From NCBI GenBank assembly GCA_004020315.1, contig SAQG01000013.1, forward strand, positions 90,719 through 154,718: a stretch of DNA of 64,000 bases, written 5' to 3'. A program made the position numbers and the translations under genes. Under the pieces are notes generated by a model. The model was not told the origin of the DNA. It saw only the letters and a program-made list of their open reading frames with translations, and ran no database searches. This document shows positions 10,208 to 20,019 of this stretch, piece by piece. Origin of the DNA: Mesorhizobium sp. GTDB taxonomy: Bacteria > Pseudomonadota > Alphaproteobacteria > Rhizobiales > Rhizobiaceae. Position 1 is the first letter of the stretch; every line of letters begins with the position of its first letter.

Positions 10208-11785
10208 TTGTCTCCAGCAGAAGCCGCAGCGCCGTCGCCATCGCCCCCACTCCTCGTCGTCGAGGGCGTGACCAAGCGCTTTGCCGGCGTGACCGCACTC
10301 AGCGATGTCTCGCTCGAGGTTCGGCCCGGCGAAATCCTCGGCCTGCTCGGCGAGAACGGCGCCGGCAAGTCGACGCTGCTCAAGATCCTGTCGGGCGTGA
10401 TGCCGCCGTCCAGCGGCCGCATCATCTTCGACGGCGTCGAATTCAATCCGCACAACCCGCAGGATGCCAAGCGCCTCGGCATCGTCACCATCTATCAGGA
10501 ACTGAGCCTGATCCCGACGCTCACCGTGGCGGAGAACATTTTCATCGGCCGCGCGCCGCTCGGGCGCTTCGGCCTGGTCAGCTGGCGGAAGATGGAGGAA
10601 GACTCCCGCGCGATCATCGCCCGCGTCGGCCTGGACCTCGACCCGGCGACGCCGGTGTCGGCGCTATCGGTGGCCGAGCAGCAGCTGGTCGAAATCGCCC
10701 GCGCGCTGTCGCTGAAGAGCCGTCTCATCATCATGGACGAGCCGACCTCGGCGCTGACCGAAACCGAAGTGCAGAAGCTGATGTCGATCATGGACCGGCT
10801 GCGCAAGGACGGCGTCGCCATCATGTTCGTCACCCACAGGCTGGAAGAGGCCTCTGCCATCTGCGACCGCATGACGGTGCTGCGCGACGGCAGGTTGGCC
10901 GGCCATCTCGACCGCGATGGCGGGCCGATCAAGCTGCCGAAAATCATCGAGAAGATGGTCGGCCGCGCCGCGTCCGAGCTTTATGCCAGACCGACGCTGC
11001 GCGATGTCGCTGGCGACGTCAGGCTTTCCGTGCGCGGCCTGCGCACGGTGCGCGATCCGCAGGCGCCGCACGCCATCGTGCTCGAAGGCGTCGATCTCGA
11101 CCTCAAGGCGGGCGAGATCCTCGGTGTCGCCGGCCTTGTCGGCTCCGGCCGCACCGAGCTCGCCCGTGCCATCTTCGGCGCCGACCGCATTGCCGCCGGC
11201 ACCATCACGCTCGATGGGAAGACGATCGCGCCTGAAACACCCGCCGATGCCATCGCCCTCGGCATCGGCCTGGTGCCGGAAGACCGCAAGCATCAGGCGA
11301 TCTTCGCCGCACTTGGCATCCTGACCAACTTTTCCATCGCCGCTCTCGGCCACTACTCCAACGCCGCGGGTTTCATGGCCGAGCGCCGCGAACGCGAAGC
11401 GCTGGCGAGCTACAGGAAGACGCTGTCGATCCGCATGGCCTCGCCCGAGCAGCCCATAGAGGGGCTGTCCGGCGGCAACCAGCAGAAGGTCATCCTCGCC
11501 CGCTGGTTGGCGCGCGACCCCAAGGTGCTGATCGTGGATGAACCAACACGCGGCGTCGATGTCGGCGCCAAGGCCGAGGTGCACCAGATCCTGGTGCAGC
11601 TCGCGGCGCGCGGCATCGCCATCATGATGATCTCTTCGGAATTGCCCGAAGTGCTTGCGGTGTCGGACAGGATCGTCACCATGCGGCGCGGCCGCATCAC
11701 CGGCGAGATGCCAGGCATCGAGTCGACAGAGGAAAAACTGATGGAACTGATGGCGCTCGATCAAACGCAGGAAGCGACGCAATGA
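10208..11785 (+). CDS. Sugar ABC transporter ATP-binding protein (two NBDs)
   Basis: 525 residues with duplicated nucleotide-binding domains. The first has Walker A GENGAGKST, an LSVAEQQL signature and Walker B LIIMDEPTS. The second has a degenerate P-loop (GLVGSGRTE), LSGGNQQK and LIVDEPTRG. This is the RbsA/XylG architecture. The start is TTG at 10208, seven bases after AGGGAGGA; no ATG fits better. It overlaps the permease gene by four bases (ATGA). Confidence 0.94.
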   Translation: MSPAEAAAPSPSPPLLVVEGVTKRFAGVTALSDVSLEVRPGEILGLLGENGAGKSTLLKILSGVMPPSSGRIIFDGVEFNPHNPQDAKRLGIVTIYQELSLIPTLTVAENIFIGRAPLGRFGLVSWRKMEEDSRAIIARVGLDLDPATPVSALSVAEQQLVEIARALSLKSRLIIMDEPTSALTETEVQKLMSIMDRLRKDGVAIMFVTHRLEEASAICDRMTVLRDGRLAGHLDRDGGPIKLPKIIEKMVGRAASELYARPTLRDVAGDVRLSVRGLRTVRDPQAPHAIVLEGVDLDLKAGEILGVAGLVGSGRTELARAIFGADRIAAGTITLDGKTIAPETPADAIALGIGLVPEDRKHQAIFAALGILTNFSIAALGHYSNAAGFMAERREREALASYRKTLSIRMASPEQPIEGLSGGNQQKVILARWLARDPKVLIVDEPTRGVDVGAKAEVHQILVQLAARGIAIMMISSELPEVLAVSDRIVTMRRGRITGEMPGIESTEEKLMELMALDQTQEATQ

Positions 11786-12798
11786 CCAGCACGACCGAAC
11801 CGAGCCAGCGCGGCGGCATCAATGTCGCGCGCCTGCTGATGAGCTTCGGCCCGCTGATGTTCCTGGCGCTGCTGATCGTCGTCTTCACCGTGCTGAAGCC
11901 GAGCTTCATCGACCCCATCAACATCTTCAACATCATGCGGCAGATCTCGATCACCGGGCTGATCGCGCTCGGCATGACCTTCGTCATCCTCACTGCCGGC
12001 ATCGACCTTTCGGTCGGTTCGCTGCTGGCCTTCTGCGGTATGGTCGCGGCGGTAGTGGCCAAGGGCGGCACCGCCAACACGCTGTCGCTGTCGACGTCCG
12101 GCACACAAGGTTATGGCTGGTTCGCAGCGCTTCTGGCTGCCGTCGTCGTCGGGGCCATGGCCGGCGGCGTCCAGGGCTTTGCCATCACCAGACTGAAGGT
12201 ACCGCCCTTCGTCGTCACGCTCGGCGGCCTCACCGTCTTTCGCGGCCTGACGCTGACGATCTCCAATGGTGGCCCGATCTCGGGCTTCGATGCCTCGATG
12301 CGCTGGTTCGGCACCGGCCTGATCGGCCCGGTCCCGGTGCCGGCGATCATCTTCGCGGCTGCGGCGATCCTTTGCCATATCGTGCTGCGCTACACGCGCT
12401 ACGGTCGCGCGGTCTACGCCGTCGGCGGCAATGCCGAGGCGGCGCGGCTGTCGGGCCTGCGCGTCGACCGCATCCTGATCTCGGTCTACGTCATCGTCGG
12501 CTTCTTCGCCGGCCTTGCCGCCTTCGTGCTGTCGGCCAGGCTCAATTCCTCGGAAGCCGTCGCCGGCATCGGCTACGAACTGACGGTGATCTCGGCGGTC
12601 GTCATCGGCGGGACCTCGCTGTTCGGCGGTATTGGCTCGGTCGGCGGCACGGTGGTGGGTGCGGCACTGATCGGCGTGCTGCAGAACGGGCTGCAGTTCA
12701 ACAACGTCTCGTCCTACACGCAAAGCATCGTCATCGGCCTGATCCTGATCCTCGCCGTGGCCTTCGACCGGTGGCTGAAATCGCGGGTGAGGCGGTGA
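11782..12798 (+). CDS. Sugar ABC transporter permease (RbsC type)
   Basis: 338 residues with 8-10 hydrophobic helices and the hallmarks of the BPD_transp_2 family (LALGMTFVILTAGIDLSVGS; AVGGNAEAARLSGL; GGTSLFGGIGSVGGTVVGA). It forms the membrane channel for the preceding binding protein and ATPase, and its ATG overlaps the ATPase stop. It is the last gene of the operon; a palindromic repeat follows. Confidence 0.94.
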   Translation: MTSTTEPSQRGGINVARLLMSFGPLMFLALLIVVFTVLKPSFIDPINIFNIMRQISITGLIALGMTFVILTAGIDLSVGSLLAFCGMVAAVVAKGGTANTLSLSTSGTQGYGWFAALLAAVVVGAMAGGVQGFAITRLKVPPFVVTLGGLTVFRGLTLTISNGGPISGFDASMRWFGTGLIGPVPVPAIIFAAAAILCHIVLRYTRYGRAVYAVGGNAEAARLSGLRVDRILISVYVIVGFFAGLAAFVLSARLNSSEAVAGIGYELTVISAVVIGGTSLFGGIGSVGGTVVGAALIGVLQNGLQFNNVSSYTQSIVIGLILILAVAFDRWLKSRVRR

Positions 12799-12828
12799 TG
12801 GTTGAGGACGCGGCGCATCGCGATCTTG

Positions 12829-12974
12829 CCTTCTCCCCTTGTGGGAGAAGGTGGATCGGCGCGAAGCGCCGAGACGGTTGAGGGGTTTTGGAAGAAACTC
12901 AACGTCTCATTCCGTCCAGCACCCCTCATCCGACCGAGCTTCGCTCGGCCACCTTCTCCCACAAGGGGAGAAGG
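12829..12974. repeat. Intergenic inverted repeat pair (CCTTCTCCCC / GGGGAGAAGG family)
   Basis: CCTTCTCCCCTTGTGGGAGAAGG at the left is itself a hairpin. It recurs inverted at the right end (about 12951-12974), with GAAGCGCCGAGACGGTTGAGGGG and its partner CCCCTCATCCGACCGAGCTT between them. The whole forms a long imperfect hairpin of about 146 bp. It is distinct from the 2541/47744 family. A partial relative (CCCTTCTCCCTCGCAAGGGG) lies near 54240. Confidence 0.8.
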
Positions 12975-12985
12975 AAAAGGCGCGT

Positions 12986-13621
12986 TCACGCCGGTGCGTT
13001 CACACGCTGCGAATGCGTCGCCCAATCGGCGACCGTTCCACCCGCAACCGTAGAGCTCGTCTGCGGCGCGAGAAGATCGTTGCGGCGGGCAAACGCGACG
13101 AATGTCGCCCGCGCCGTCTCGGCATCGATCTCTCCGTCCATAGCGGCCCGGCACGCCTTGGCGGCGATGTCATGCGCGGCCGTCCGGCTCGCCCGCGGCC
13201 AGTCGGCAAGCAGCGCATAGGCCTCAGCCGCGCTTTCTATCTTCGTCGGCATACCCAGGCCAGTGAGGATGGTAACCGGCTTTTCAAAAGAAGCACGATT
13301 CATGACACTCTCCTTTCGAAGCTCAACTGGATCCTTTCGGGGCTCAACTGTCCGGCCGCTCAGATCTTCAAGAGCGGCCTGCGGGATGACCGCGCTGATC
13401 GGCGAATGCAACGCGGCCGGCTGCGGCGACATGCTCGGCCGCGGCAGCAACCGATGCACCTTGGCCAGTGTCTCCAGCCAGGCCATCACCACGAGGGGCG
13501 GATGTTCACGCCCGTAGAGCCAGGCCTTTGCTTTGGCGACCGGATAGCCCGCCTCTTCGGCGAAGTCGGTTTCCGACCACCTCAGCAGGCGCAGGCATTC
13601 GCGCATCCGCGCCGCAATCAT
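12986..13621 (-). CDS. HTH-like N-terminal region continuous with a DUF982 domain
   Basis: The uninterrupted 211-residue ORF joins two units. Residues 1-65 resemble a small helix-turn-helix domain (WSETDFAEEAGYPVAKAKAWLYGR). From residue 107 (MNRASFEKPVTIL) a complete DUF982 domain follows, with the ADWPRASR and AKACRAAMDGEIDAETAR motifs. ATG at 13303 has an excellent RBS (AAGGAGAG, five-base spacer), so DUF982 is probably also made alone (12986-13303, 105 residues). The linker has no stop. The start overlaps the stop of the gene at 13618. Confidence 0.65.
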   Translation of the reverse strand: MIAARMRECLRLLRWSETDFAEEAGYPVAKAKAWLYGREHPPLVVMAWLETLAKVHRLLPRPSMSPQPAALHSPISAVIPQAALEDLSGRTVEPRKDPVELRKESVMNRASFEKPVTILTGLGMPTKIESAAEAYALLADWPRASRTAAHDIAAKACRAAMDGEIDAETARATFVAFARRNDLLAPQTSSTVAGGTVADWATHSQRVNAPA

Positions 13622-13815
13622 TTACGCTCCTCCTTGCCGGCCCCCACCCGTTGAGCAGACAGGAACATCAGCGTGTAAGCCGCTTTGCGGCGGTCCCAGC
13701 CGGCCGACTCTGCCATGTCCAGCAAGCCGTCGACCAGCGGCGCCAACGCCGCCCTGCAATCGGTTTCATAGTTGAAATCGGTCCTTCGAACGAGTGGGCG
13801 CCGCGATCTTTCCAA
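13618..13815 (-). CDS. Small hypothetical protein upstream of the HTH/DUF982 ORF
   Basis: 65 residues using a TTG start at 13815; no ATG or GTG is available in frame, so the true start is uncertain. The body (FNYETDCRAALAPLVDGLLDMAESAGWDRRKAAYTLMFLSAQR) is predicted helical and cytosolic. Its stop overlaps the next start by four bases, indicating translational coupling. No family is recognised. Confidence 0.5.
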   Translation of the reverse strand: MERSRRPLVRRTDFNYETDCRAALAPLVDGLLDMAESAGWDRRKAAYTLMFLSAQRVGAGKEERK

Positions 13816-13917
13816 AACTGTCCATCATATCCATGGCAACACCTGCATATTGTCCGGGCAAGGCCGTGCCCGCCGACGCAAAGGCGGGCACGGCCGTTTG
13901 TCCTCGGGAGCCTGGCG

Positions 13918-15561
<1,644 letters not shown>

Positions 15562-15602
15562 TCAATAGGCAGCTTACGTTGACTGGGTTGTTGCGGCCCC
15601 GT

Positions 15603-15917
15603 TCAGGCGGCCTTCTTTATCTCGTCGGTCAAATCAATCACGCCCAACACATCGCTCTCCTTCATGATGAGCAGATCCTCGCCGTTGAGCTTGATCTCGG
15701 TGCCCGACCATTTGCCGAACAGGATGCGGTCGCCGACCTTGACGTCGAGCGGCTGCAACTGCCCGCTATCGTCGCGCGCGCCGGGGCCAGCGGCGATGAC
15801 CTCGCCTTCCTGCGGCTTCTCCTTGGCGGTGTCAGGAATGATGATGCCGCCCGCGGTCTTCTCGTCGACCTCGATGCGGCGGACCAGGATTCGGTCATGC
15901 AATGGACGGAACGCCAT
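15603..15917 (-). CDS. groES: Co-chaperonin GroES
   Basis: 104 residues from ATG at 15917 ([16 protein letters not shown]). The mobile loop ([17 protein letters not shown], about 19-35) and the beta-barrel core ([23 protein letters not shown]) are intact. It caps GroEL. An RBS-like GAGGAGAACGAC precedes the ATG. The frame stays open upstream to 16016, but that part shows no GroES homology. It is the first gene of the groESL operon. Confidence 0.97.
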   Translation of the reverse strand: MAFRPLHDRILVRRIEVDEKTAGGIIIPDTAKEKPQEGEVIAAGPGARDDSGQLQPLDVKVGDRILFGKWSGTEIKLNGEDLLIMKESDVLGVIDLTDEIKKAA

Positions 15918-16074
15918 GTCGTTCTCCTCATAGGACAAACAGGTTTTCTTGGACCTCCCTTCGCAGCCGGCCGGTACAACGGCCGATGCGACGGTGCGCG
16001 ACCCCTGCTCAGGCATCGCGCGCCTATCGAGTTAGTCTGCCGATTCAGGCTTTCAAGAGGATGTCGGAAAAATT

Positions 16075-16101
16075 TTAGCACTCGCCGTGGTCGAGTGCCA
16101 A
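16075..16101 (-). promoter_or_regulatory. CIRCE operator (HrcA binding site)
   Basis: TTAGCACTC, nine bases, then GAGTGCCAA: the 9-9-9 CIRCE consensus with one mismatch (C for T in the right arm). It lies about 158 bp upstream of the groES start. HrcA represses groESL through this element in alphaproteobacteria. Confidence 0.93.
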
Positions 16102-16241
16102 CAACCGGCAATACTCGCGCTATTCCAAGGGTTCGAAACGGCGGATGCAGCTTGAAATCGCGGCGCAACCTGCCGACATCGTCGTCGATCCCGGCCTCGC
16201 CGGAACCGATGAGGAAGCGGAGGCGTTTTTGGATGCGGAGG

Positions 16242-16580
16242 ATGGCGACGGAACGCGATGTCCCAATGATTTCGATTGCACCGGAACATTCCGACCTCAG
16301 CCGGCTGCTCGATCCGGCGCGGCATTCCGATTGTGCGCAGGACGTGCTTGCCGGCGAGACGCTGGACGTCGTTGAAAAGCGCGCGATCCCTGTCGTCATC
16401 GGCCCCGATGCCTGCGCGGTGGTATCCGTGCCGGCGCTGCGCAAGCCGCCCGGCGCCAAAGCTACAATCGTCTTTGAAGAGATCATGGACGCGCTGCAGG
16501 CACTTGATGGCGCAGGTCCATCGCAAGGCGCCGGGGCCGGCCGAAGCCACCACAGCGGCCCCCACCGCGTCGGCGCCTAA
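16242..16580 (+). CDS. Hypothetical protein divergent from groESL
   Basis: 112 residues from ATG at 16242 with strong G/C third-position bias (APEHSDLSRLLDPARHSD; VVEKRAIPVVIGPDACAVV; ATIVFEEIMDALQALDG). An internal ATG at 16266 is an alternative start. Just upstream, another frame (from 16145, MQLEIAAQPADIVVDPGLAG) also has coding-like bias for about 35 codons, so the gene may once have started there and suffered a frameshift. No family is recognised. Confidence 0.5.
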   Translation: MATERDVPMISIAPEHSDLSRLLDPARHSDCAQDVLAGETLDVVEKRAIPVVIGPDACAVVSVPALRKPPGAKATIVFEEIMDALQALDGAGPSQGAGAGRSHHSGPHRVGA

Positions 16581-16604
16581 TTGTACCACAGAAAGGAGAC
16601 GTGC

Positions 16605-16874
16605 ATGGTCAGCAACGAGTTCCAGCTCCAGATGAAGGGTTTCGGCCTGACGACGGCAGAGATCCATTATCGCCTTCCCGACTATCGGGACCTGCTGCAG
16701 CTCTTCGTCTGGCAGGAATACGACATCGCCCCGGATTTCCCGACGCTGAAGCATTTCCTCGAATATTGGGAACGTGAGATCGAAGGCCCGCTGCATTCCG
16801 TGCGCGTCGCCCATCACCGCCTGATCCAGTCCTCCGAGTGGCGAGCGGTGGACGGCGTCATCACCCTGCAATGA
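16605..16874 (+). CDS. usg: Usg family protein
   Basis: 89 residues matching the short Usg family by its conserved segments (GLTTAEIHYRLPDY; LFVWQEYDIAPDFP; LHSVRVAHHRLI). Usg proteins are widespread in Rhizobiales and were named from an ORF by the trp operon; the function is unknown. The RBS GAAAGGAGAC lies five bases before ATG, and a strong intrinsic terminator follows. Confidence 0.85.
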   Translation: MVSNEFQLQMKGFGLTTAEIHYRLPDYRDLLQLFVWQEYDIAPDFPTLKHFLEYWEREIEGPLHSVRVAHHRLIQSSEWRAVDGVITLQ

Positions 16875-16885
16875 CACAGCATGAG

Positions 16886-16915
16886 GCGGCGCCTTTCGTG
16901 AAAGGCGCCGCTTTT
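16886..16915 (+). terminator. Intrinsic terminator after usg
   Basis: A perfect 12-bp stem (GCGGCGCCTTTC / GAAAGGCGCCGC) with a minimal loop is followed by TTTT, 11 bp after the usg stop. Confidence 0.9.
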
Positions 16916-16992
16916 GCAACACAGCGCTTCCGCACTGGGTGGCGTCGCGCATCGTCCCGCGTAGCGACCGAATAGTTCAGATGGATTGATGT

Positions 16993-17250
16993 TCAGGTGG
17001 ATTTACGTCCTGTGACAAGCAGTCCGGCCGTGCGAGCCGCTTTGACGAACGCCGTGCGAGCCTCGCGGGCGGTGCGCCAGCCGTCGAGCGCGTCGCGGCA
17101 GGCGCGATAGGCTGCGCGCCAGCTCCGGCCGCGCGCCCGGTCCGGCCACTGCTGCATGCATTCGATGGCTTCCCAGCTGCTGGCGACCTTGCGCTCTCCG
17201 ATGGATTGGAGCTTGAGCGTGATCGGCTCGGAAAATGGGACGTCGTTCAT
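16993..17250 (-). CDS. DUF982 domain protein
   Basis: 85 residues from ATG at 17250, which has an AGGAGGAAGTG RBS. The DUF982 pattern is clear: an N-terminal strand (PITLKLQSIGERKVASSWEA), MQQWPDRARGRSW, and AYRACRDALDGWRTAREART. It is the second DUF982 protein in the window; these small proteins are abundant in rhizobia and uncharacterised. It sits between usg and the small heat-shock genes. Confidence 0.8.
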   Translation of the reverse strand: MNDVPFSEPITLKLQSIGERKVASSWEAIECMQQWPDRARGRSWRAAYRACRDALDGWRTAREARTAFVKAARTAGLLVTGRKST

Positions 17251-17414
17251 CACTTCCTCCTTTTTTAGAGCAAGTAACATCCTCGATAACCAGGAACGCG
17301 GCCCGATCGGCGCCGATGGACGAGATGGTTCGTCTGCCTGCGCGCTTCAAGACCTCCCCGTCTCCAGCCCTGCTTGCCCCAAACCCCTGCCCCCTGTCCC
17401 GGCGCAACGGCCGG

Positions 17415-17633
17415 CTATATGTCGTCGTCCGGCGGTTCGAGAAGCCCAATCAGCGCCGCCACCCTTGCCGACGGCAGGGGGCGGCCCTCGTTGACCAGCG
17501 CCTCATCGGCGCCAACCCAGGCAAAGGCCTCGCGCAACTCTTCGATCGTCGCGCCGGTCGAGGCGATGTCGGCGATAACGGCGTCGTCCACCGGGCCCAG
17601 CACCGAAATGATGTCGTCGCGTGTCATGGTCAT
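17415..17633 (-). CDS. Small acidic hypothetical protein
   Basis: 72 residues from ATG at 17633 behind TGGAGGATATC. It is helical and acidic (DDAVIADIASTGATIEELREAFAWVGADEALVNEGRPLP) and ends in EPPDDDI. It resembles small rhizobial proteins of unknown role. It is divergent from the Hsp20 gene, so the intergenic region may regulate both. Confidence 0.7.
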   Translation of the reverse strand: MTMTRDDIISVLGPVDDAVIADIASTGATIEELREAFAWVGADEALVNEGRPLPSARVAALIGLLEPPDDDI

Positions 17634-17754
17634 GATATCCTCCATGCGGCGTGCCGGCGCGACCCTCAAATGACGGTTGAATCCGGCATACCAGCTACAA
17701 TCTGGCAACAAAAAATCTGGCAGCGGGACAGAATCTGGGTCTTGATTTCAGGCT

Positions 17755-17865
17755 GACAATAACCAAATCGGAGTTGCCGGTTGCCAAACGGGACCGGCAG
17801 AACCCAGGGAGCGCCAAGCTCTTTGGCGTCCCTCGTACCTATGTTGCTCTATGGAGGATGTAGCT
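17755..17865 (+). promoter_or_regulatory. Putative ROSE-type RNA thermometer in hsp20 leader
   Basis: The leader holds successive hairpins: GCCGGTTGCC...GGACCGGC, then GGGAGCGCCAA / TTTGGCGTCCC. A final short hairpin follows in which TTGCT can pair imperfectly with the Shine-Dalgarno ATGGAGG just before ATG 17866. A UYGCU anti-SD motif opposite the SD in the last hairpin is the hallmark of ROSE elements that control rhizobial small heat-shock genes. Confidence 0.7.
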
Positions 17866-18330
17866 ATGAGAACCGCATTCGACTTTTCCCCGCTCTATCG
17901 GTCGAGCATCGGTTTCGACCGCGTCTTCAACCTACTGGAAAACGCGCCTCAGGCAGTTGACAGCTGGCCGCCTTACGACATCGAGCGAAGCGACGAGAAC
18001 ACCTATCGCGTGAAGATCGCCGTCGCCGGCTTTTCCGAAGACGATCTCGACATCACCCACGAGCCGAACCTTCTCATCGTCTCGGGCGAGCGCAAGGAAC
18101 AGGGCACGGTGGAATATCTCCATCGCGGCCTTCCGGTGCGACCGTTCACACGGCGCTTCGAGCTTGCCGATCACATGACGGTCACCGGCGCCTCGCTCAA
18201 CAACGGCCTGCTGACAATCGACCTCGTGCGCGAAGTGCCCGAGGAGATGAAGCCGCGTCGCATCACGATCGCCAAGCAAGACGGCGCGCCGAAGGCCGGG
18301 CAGGTCGAGAAGCCGAAGCAGGCCGCCTGA
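17866..18330 (+). CDS. Hsp20/alpha-crystallin small heat-shock protein (class A, IbpA-like)
   Basis: 154 residues from ATG at 17866. The N-terminus (FDFSPLYRSSIGFDRVFNLL) is typical of rhizobial class A sHSPs. The alpha-crystallin domain spans about 35-130, with the core NNGLLTIDL and a following Pro-rich tail. It acts as an ATP-independent holdase for unfolding proteins. It sits behind a ROSE-like leader and 58 bp ahead of a second Hsp20 gene. Confidence 0.93.
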   Translation: MRTAFDFSPLYRSSIGFDRVFNLLENAPQAVDSWPPYDIERSDENTYRVKIAVAGFSEDDLDITHEPNLLIVSGERKEQGTVEYLHRGLPVRPFTRRFELADHMTVTGASLNNGLLTIDLVREVPEEMKPRRITIAKQDGAPKAGQVEKPKQAA

Positions 18331-18332
18331 GC

Positions 18333-18361
18333 GAAGGCGATCTCTGGCGTTCGCCTTTTGG
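18333..18361 (+). other. Hairpin between the two hsp20 genes
   Basis: AAGGCGA and TCGCCTT form a 7-bp stem around TCTCTGGCGT, followed by TT. It is weak as a terminator and may act as an RNA processing or attenuation site between the two genes. Confidence 0.45.
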
Positions 18362-18388
18362 CACAACAGTCGAGAAAGGAGAACATCA

Positions 18389-18925
18389 ATGGCTATTCGT
18401 GATCTCATCCCTTGGGGCCGGGAAAACAGTCCGGTTCCCAGCTTGTATCGTGACGAGGACCGGGACCCGTTCATGGCGTTGCATCGCGAGATGAACCGCC
18501 TGATCGATGACGCCTTCCGCGGTTTCGAAACGCGCATGCCGATGCTCAGCGGATTTTCGTCGCCGCGCGCCAATTGGCCGAGCGTCGAAATCTCCGACAG
18601 CGAGAAGGAGATCCGCGTGACCGCGGAAATCCCCGGCATGGAAGAGAAGGACATCGAAGTGATGCTCGACGACGGCGTGCTGACGCTGCGCGGCGAGAAG
18701 CGCTCCGAGACCGAGGACAAGAACAGGCACTTCTCCGAGCGGTTCTACGGCCGCTTCGAGCGCCGCATCCCGCTCGGCTACGAGGTCGAGGAGGACAAGG
18801 TGAACGCCGCCTTCCATAACGGCGTGCTCAGCGTGACGCTACCCAAGACGGAGCGCGCACAGACGAAGGCAAAGCGCATCGCCATCAGCGGCAGCGCCGC
18901 CAGCCCCGGCAAGAGCAAGCACTGA
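18389..18925 (+). CDS. Hsp20/alpha-crystallin small heat-shock protein
   Basis: 178 residues. A variable N-terminus (DLIPWGRENSPVPS) is followed by a canonical alpha-crystallin domain (about 65-165: WPSVEISDSEKEIRVTAEIP; LDDGVLTLRGEKRSE; FHNGVLSVTLPK) and a Lys-rich tail. It belongs to the Hsp20 type with an LTLRGEK core, distinct from its class A neighbour. RBS AAAGGAGAA. It is probably co-induced with the upstream hsp20 on heat stress. Confidence 0.95.
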   Translation: MAIRDLIPWGRENSPVPSLYRDEDRDPFMALHREMNRLIDDAFRGFETRMPMLSGFSSPRANWPSVEISDSEKEIRVTAEIPGMEEKDIEVMLDDGVLTLRGEKRSETEDKNRHFSERFYGRFERRIPLGYEVEEDKVNAAFHNGVLSVTLPKTERAQTKAKRIAISGSAASPGKSKH

Positions 18926-19043
18926 CGACATCGGCAGCCGGACGCGCAAGCGCCCGGCTGCGCTCAGTCGCTCGCCACATACCAGTTCCTGCCTGCATCC
19001 AGCCGTCCGCCAGCCGCCGGACACCTTGGGAGGCCTGCCAGCA

Positions 19044-19484
19044 TCAACTTCCTGCGGCGGGTTTCGCGTTGACGTTCTTCAGCGCGGTCAACAGATAGTC
19101 CTGCATCGTCGCCTGAAGGTTTGTCGTGGCGGTGCGCACTGCCGCCACCGCGTCCTTCACCGCCGCTTCATCGAATGGAGAAGCCTGCTGCGCCGCCGCC
19201 AGATTGGCCCGCGCCATGCGCAGCTTGCGCGGCGTCGGCGGTCCATGATGGCATCGCGGGCGCCTTCGATCTCCTTCTCGTCGATGACGCCGTCGTCATT
19301 GCGATCGAGCTTCGTGAACATGCGCTCGCGCGCCGCAAGCATCTCGTCCTTTGAAATCGCGCCGTCACCATTGGTGTCGACCCGTTGCAGCATGCGCTTG
19401 CCCGGCATGTCCTCTCCCTGGCCGTACGCGGAAAGCGGTGCGAGCCCCCGGAAGCAGGGCCGCAATGAGTGCTGAACGTTGCAT
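19044..19484 (-). pseudogene. EF-hand exported protein gene with two frameshifts
   Basis: Three frames must be joined. ATG 19484 opens a signal peptide ([11 protein letters not shown]). After the G-run near 19445 the frame changes to [19 protein letters not shown] followed by two EF-hands ([24 protein letters not shown]). Near 19240 it changes again to [16 protein letters not shown] and ends NVNAKPAAGS. The last part looks like a Spy/CpxP-type helical segment, so the gene could be a decayed chimera. Sequencing error is possible for the G-run. Confidence 0.6.
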
Positions 19485-19626
19485 GGTGATGGTCCTTTTG
19501 CTGTCATTGGTCGCAAGCGGCGACTGCTGACCGATACGCAGGAAGGACCCTGCCCCTACGCTTGCCGGCGAAAAATTGACGGAGAAAAAAATGGCATTGT
19601 AGCAGCGCTAGCTTCTGATGGCCTCG

Positions 19627-20019
19627 TCAAATGACCGCTATCGCGTCGATCTCTATGAGGTAGCCTGGGGACATTATCGCTACCCCAACCACCACATTCG
19701 CTGGTTTGTGATCTCCAAACAGCGAAATCTGCGCTTCTTCTATGATCGGAACGTGTTCATCGCGCCGATAATCGACAATGTAGATTGTGATCTTGCAAAC
19801 TTGCTCAGGCCGTGCACCTGCCGCACTGAGCGCCCGGCCGAGATTGCCGAATGCCAAGCGCGCTTGCGCCGCAAAATCACCATGCCCAACGAGCTTGCCG
19901 TGTATGTCTTCGGGCTGCTGACCTGAGACGAATACCAGCTTGGATCCCGTCGCCACGACAACCTGCGTGTACATCTCTGGAATTGGCAGATCATCGGGGT
20001 TGATGAGTTCGAGCGACAC
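19627..20019 (-). CDS. RidA/YjgF family protein
   Basis: 130 residues from GTG at 20019, preceded by AGGAGAT. The RidA trimer fold is visible: VVVATGSKLVFVSGQQ, QARLAFGNLGRALSAAGARPEQVCKITIYIVD and a C-terminal strand with EIDAIAV. Canonical RidA has Arg in a PxARxxV-type motif near the C-terminus; here the segment is VGVAIMSPGYLIEIDAIA, so the imine-deaminase Arg appears absent. It may be a non-deaminating subfamily member. Confidence 0.8.
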   Translation of the reverse strand: MSLELINPDDLPIPEMYTQVVVATGSKLVFVSGQQPEDIHGKLVGHGDFAAQARLAFGNLGRALSAAGARPEQVCKITIYIVDYRRDEHVPIIEEAQISLFGDHKPANVVVGVAIMSPGYLIEIDAIAVI

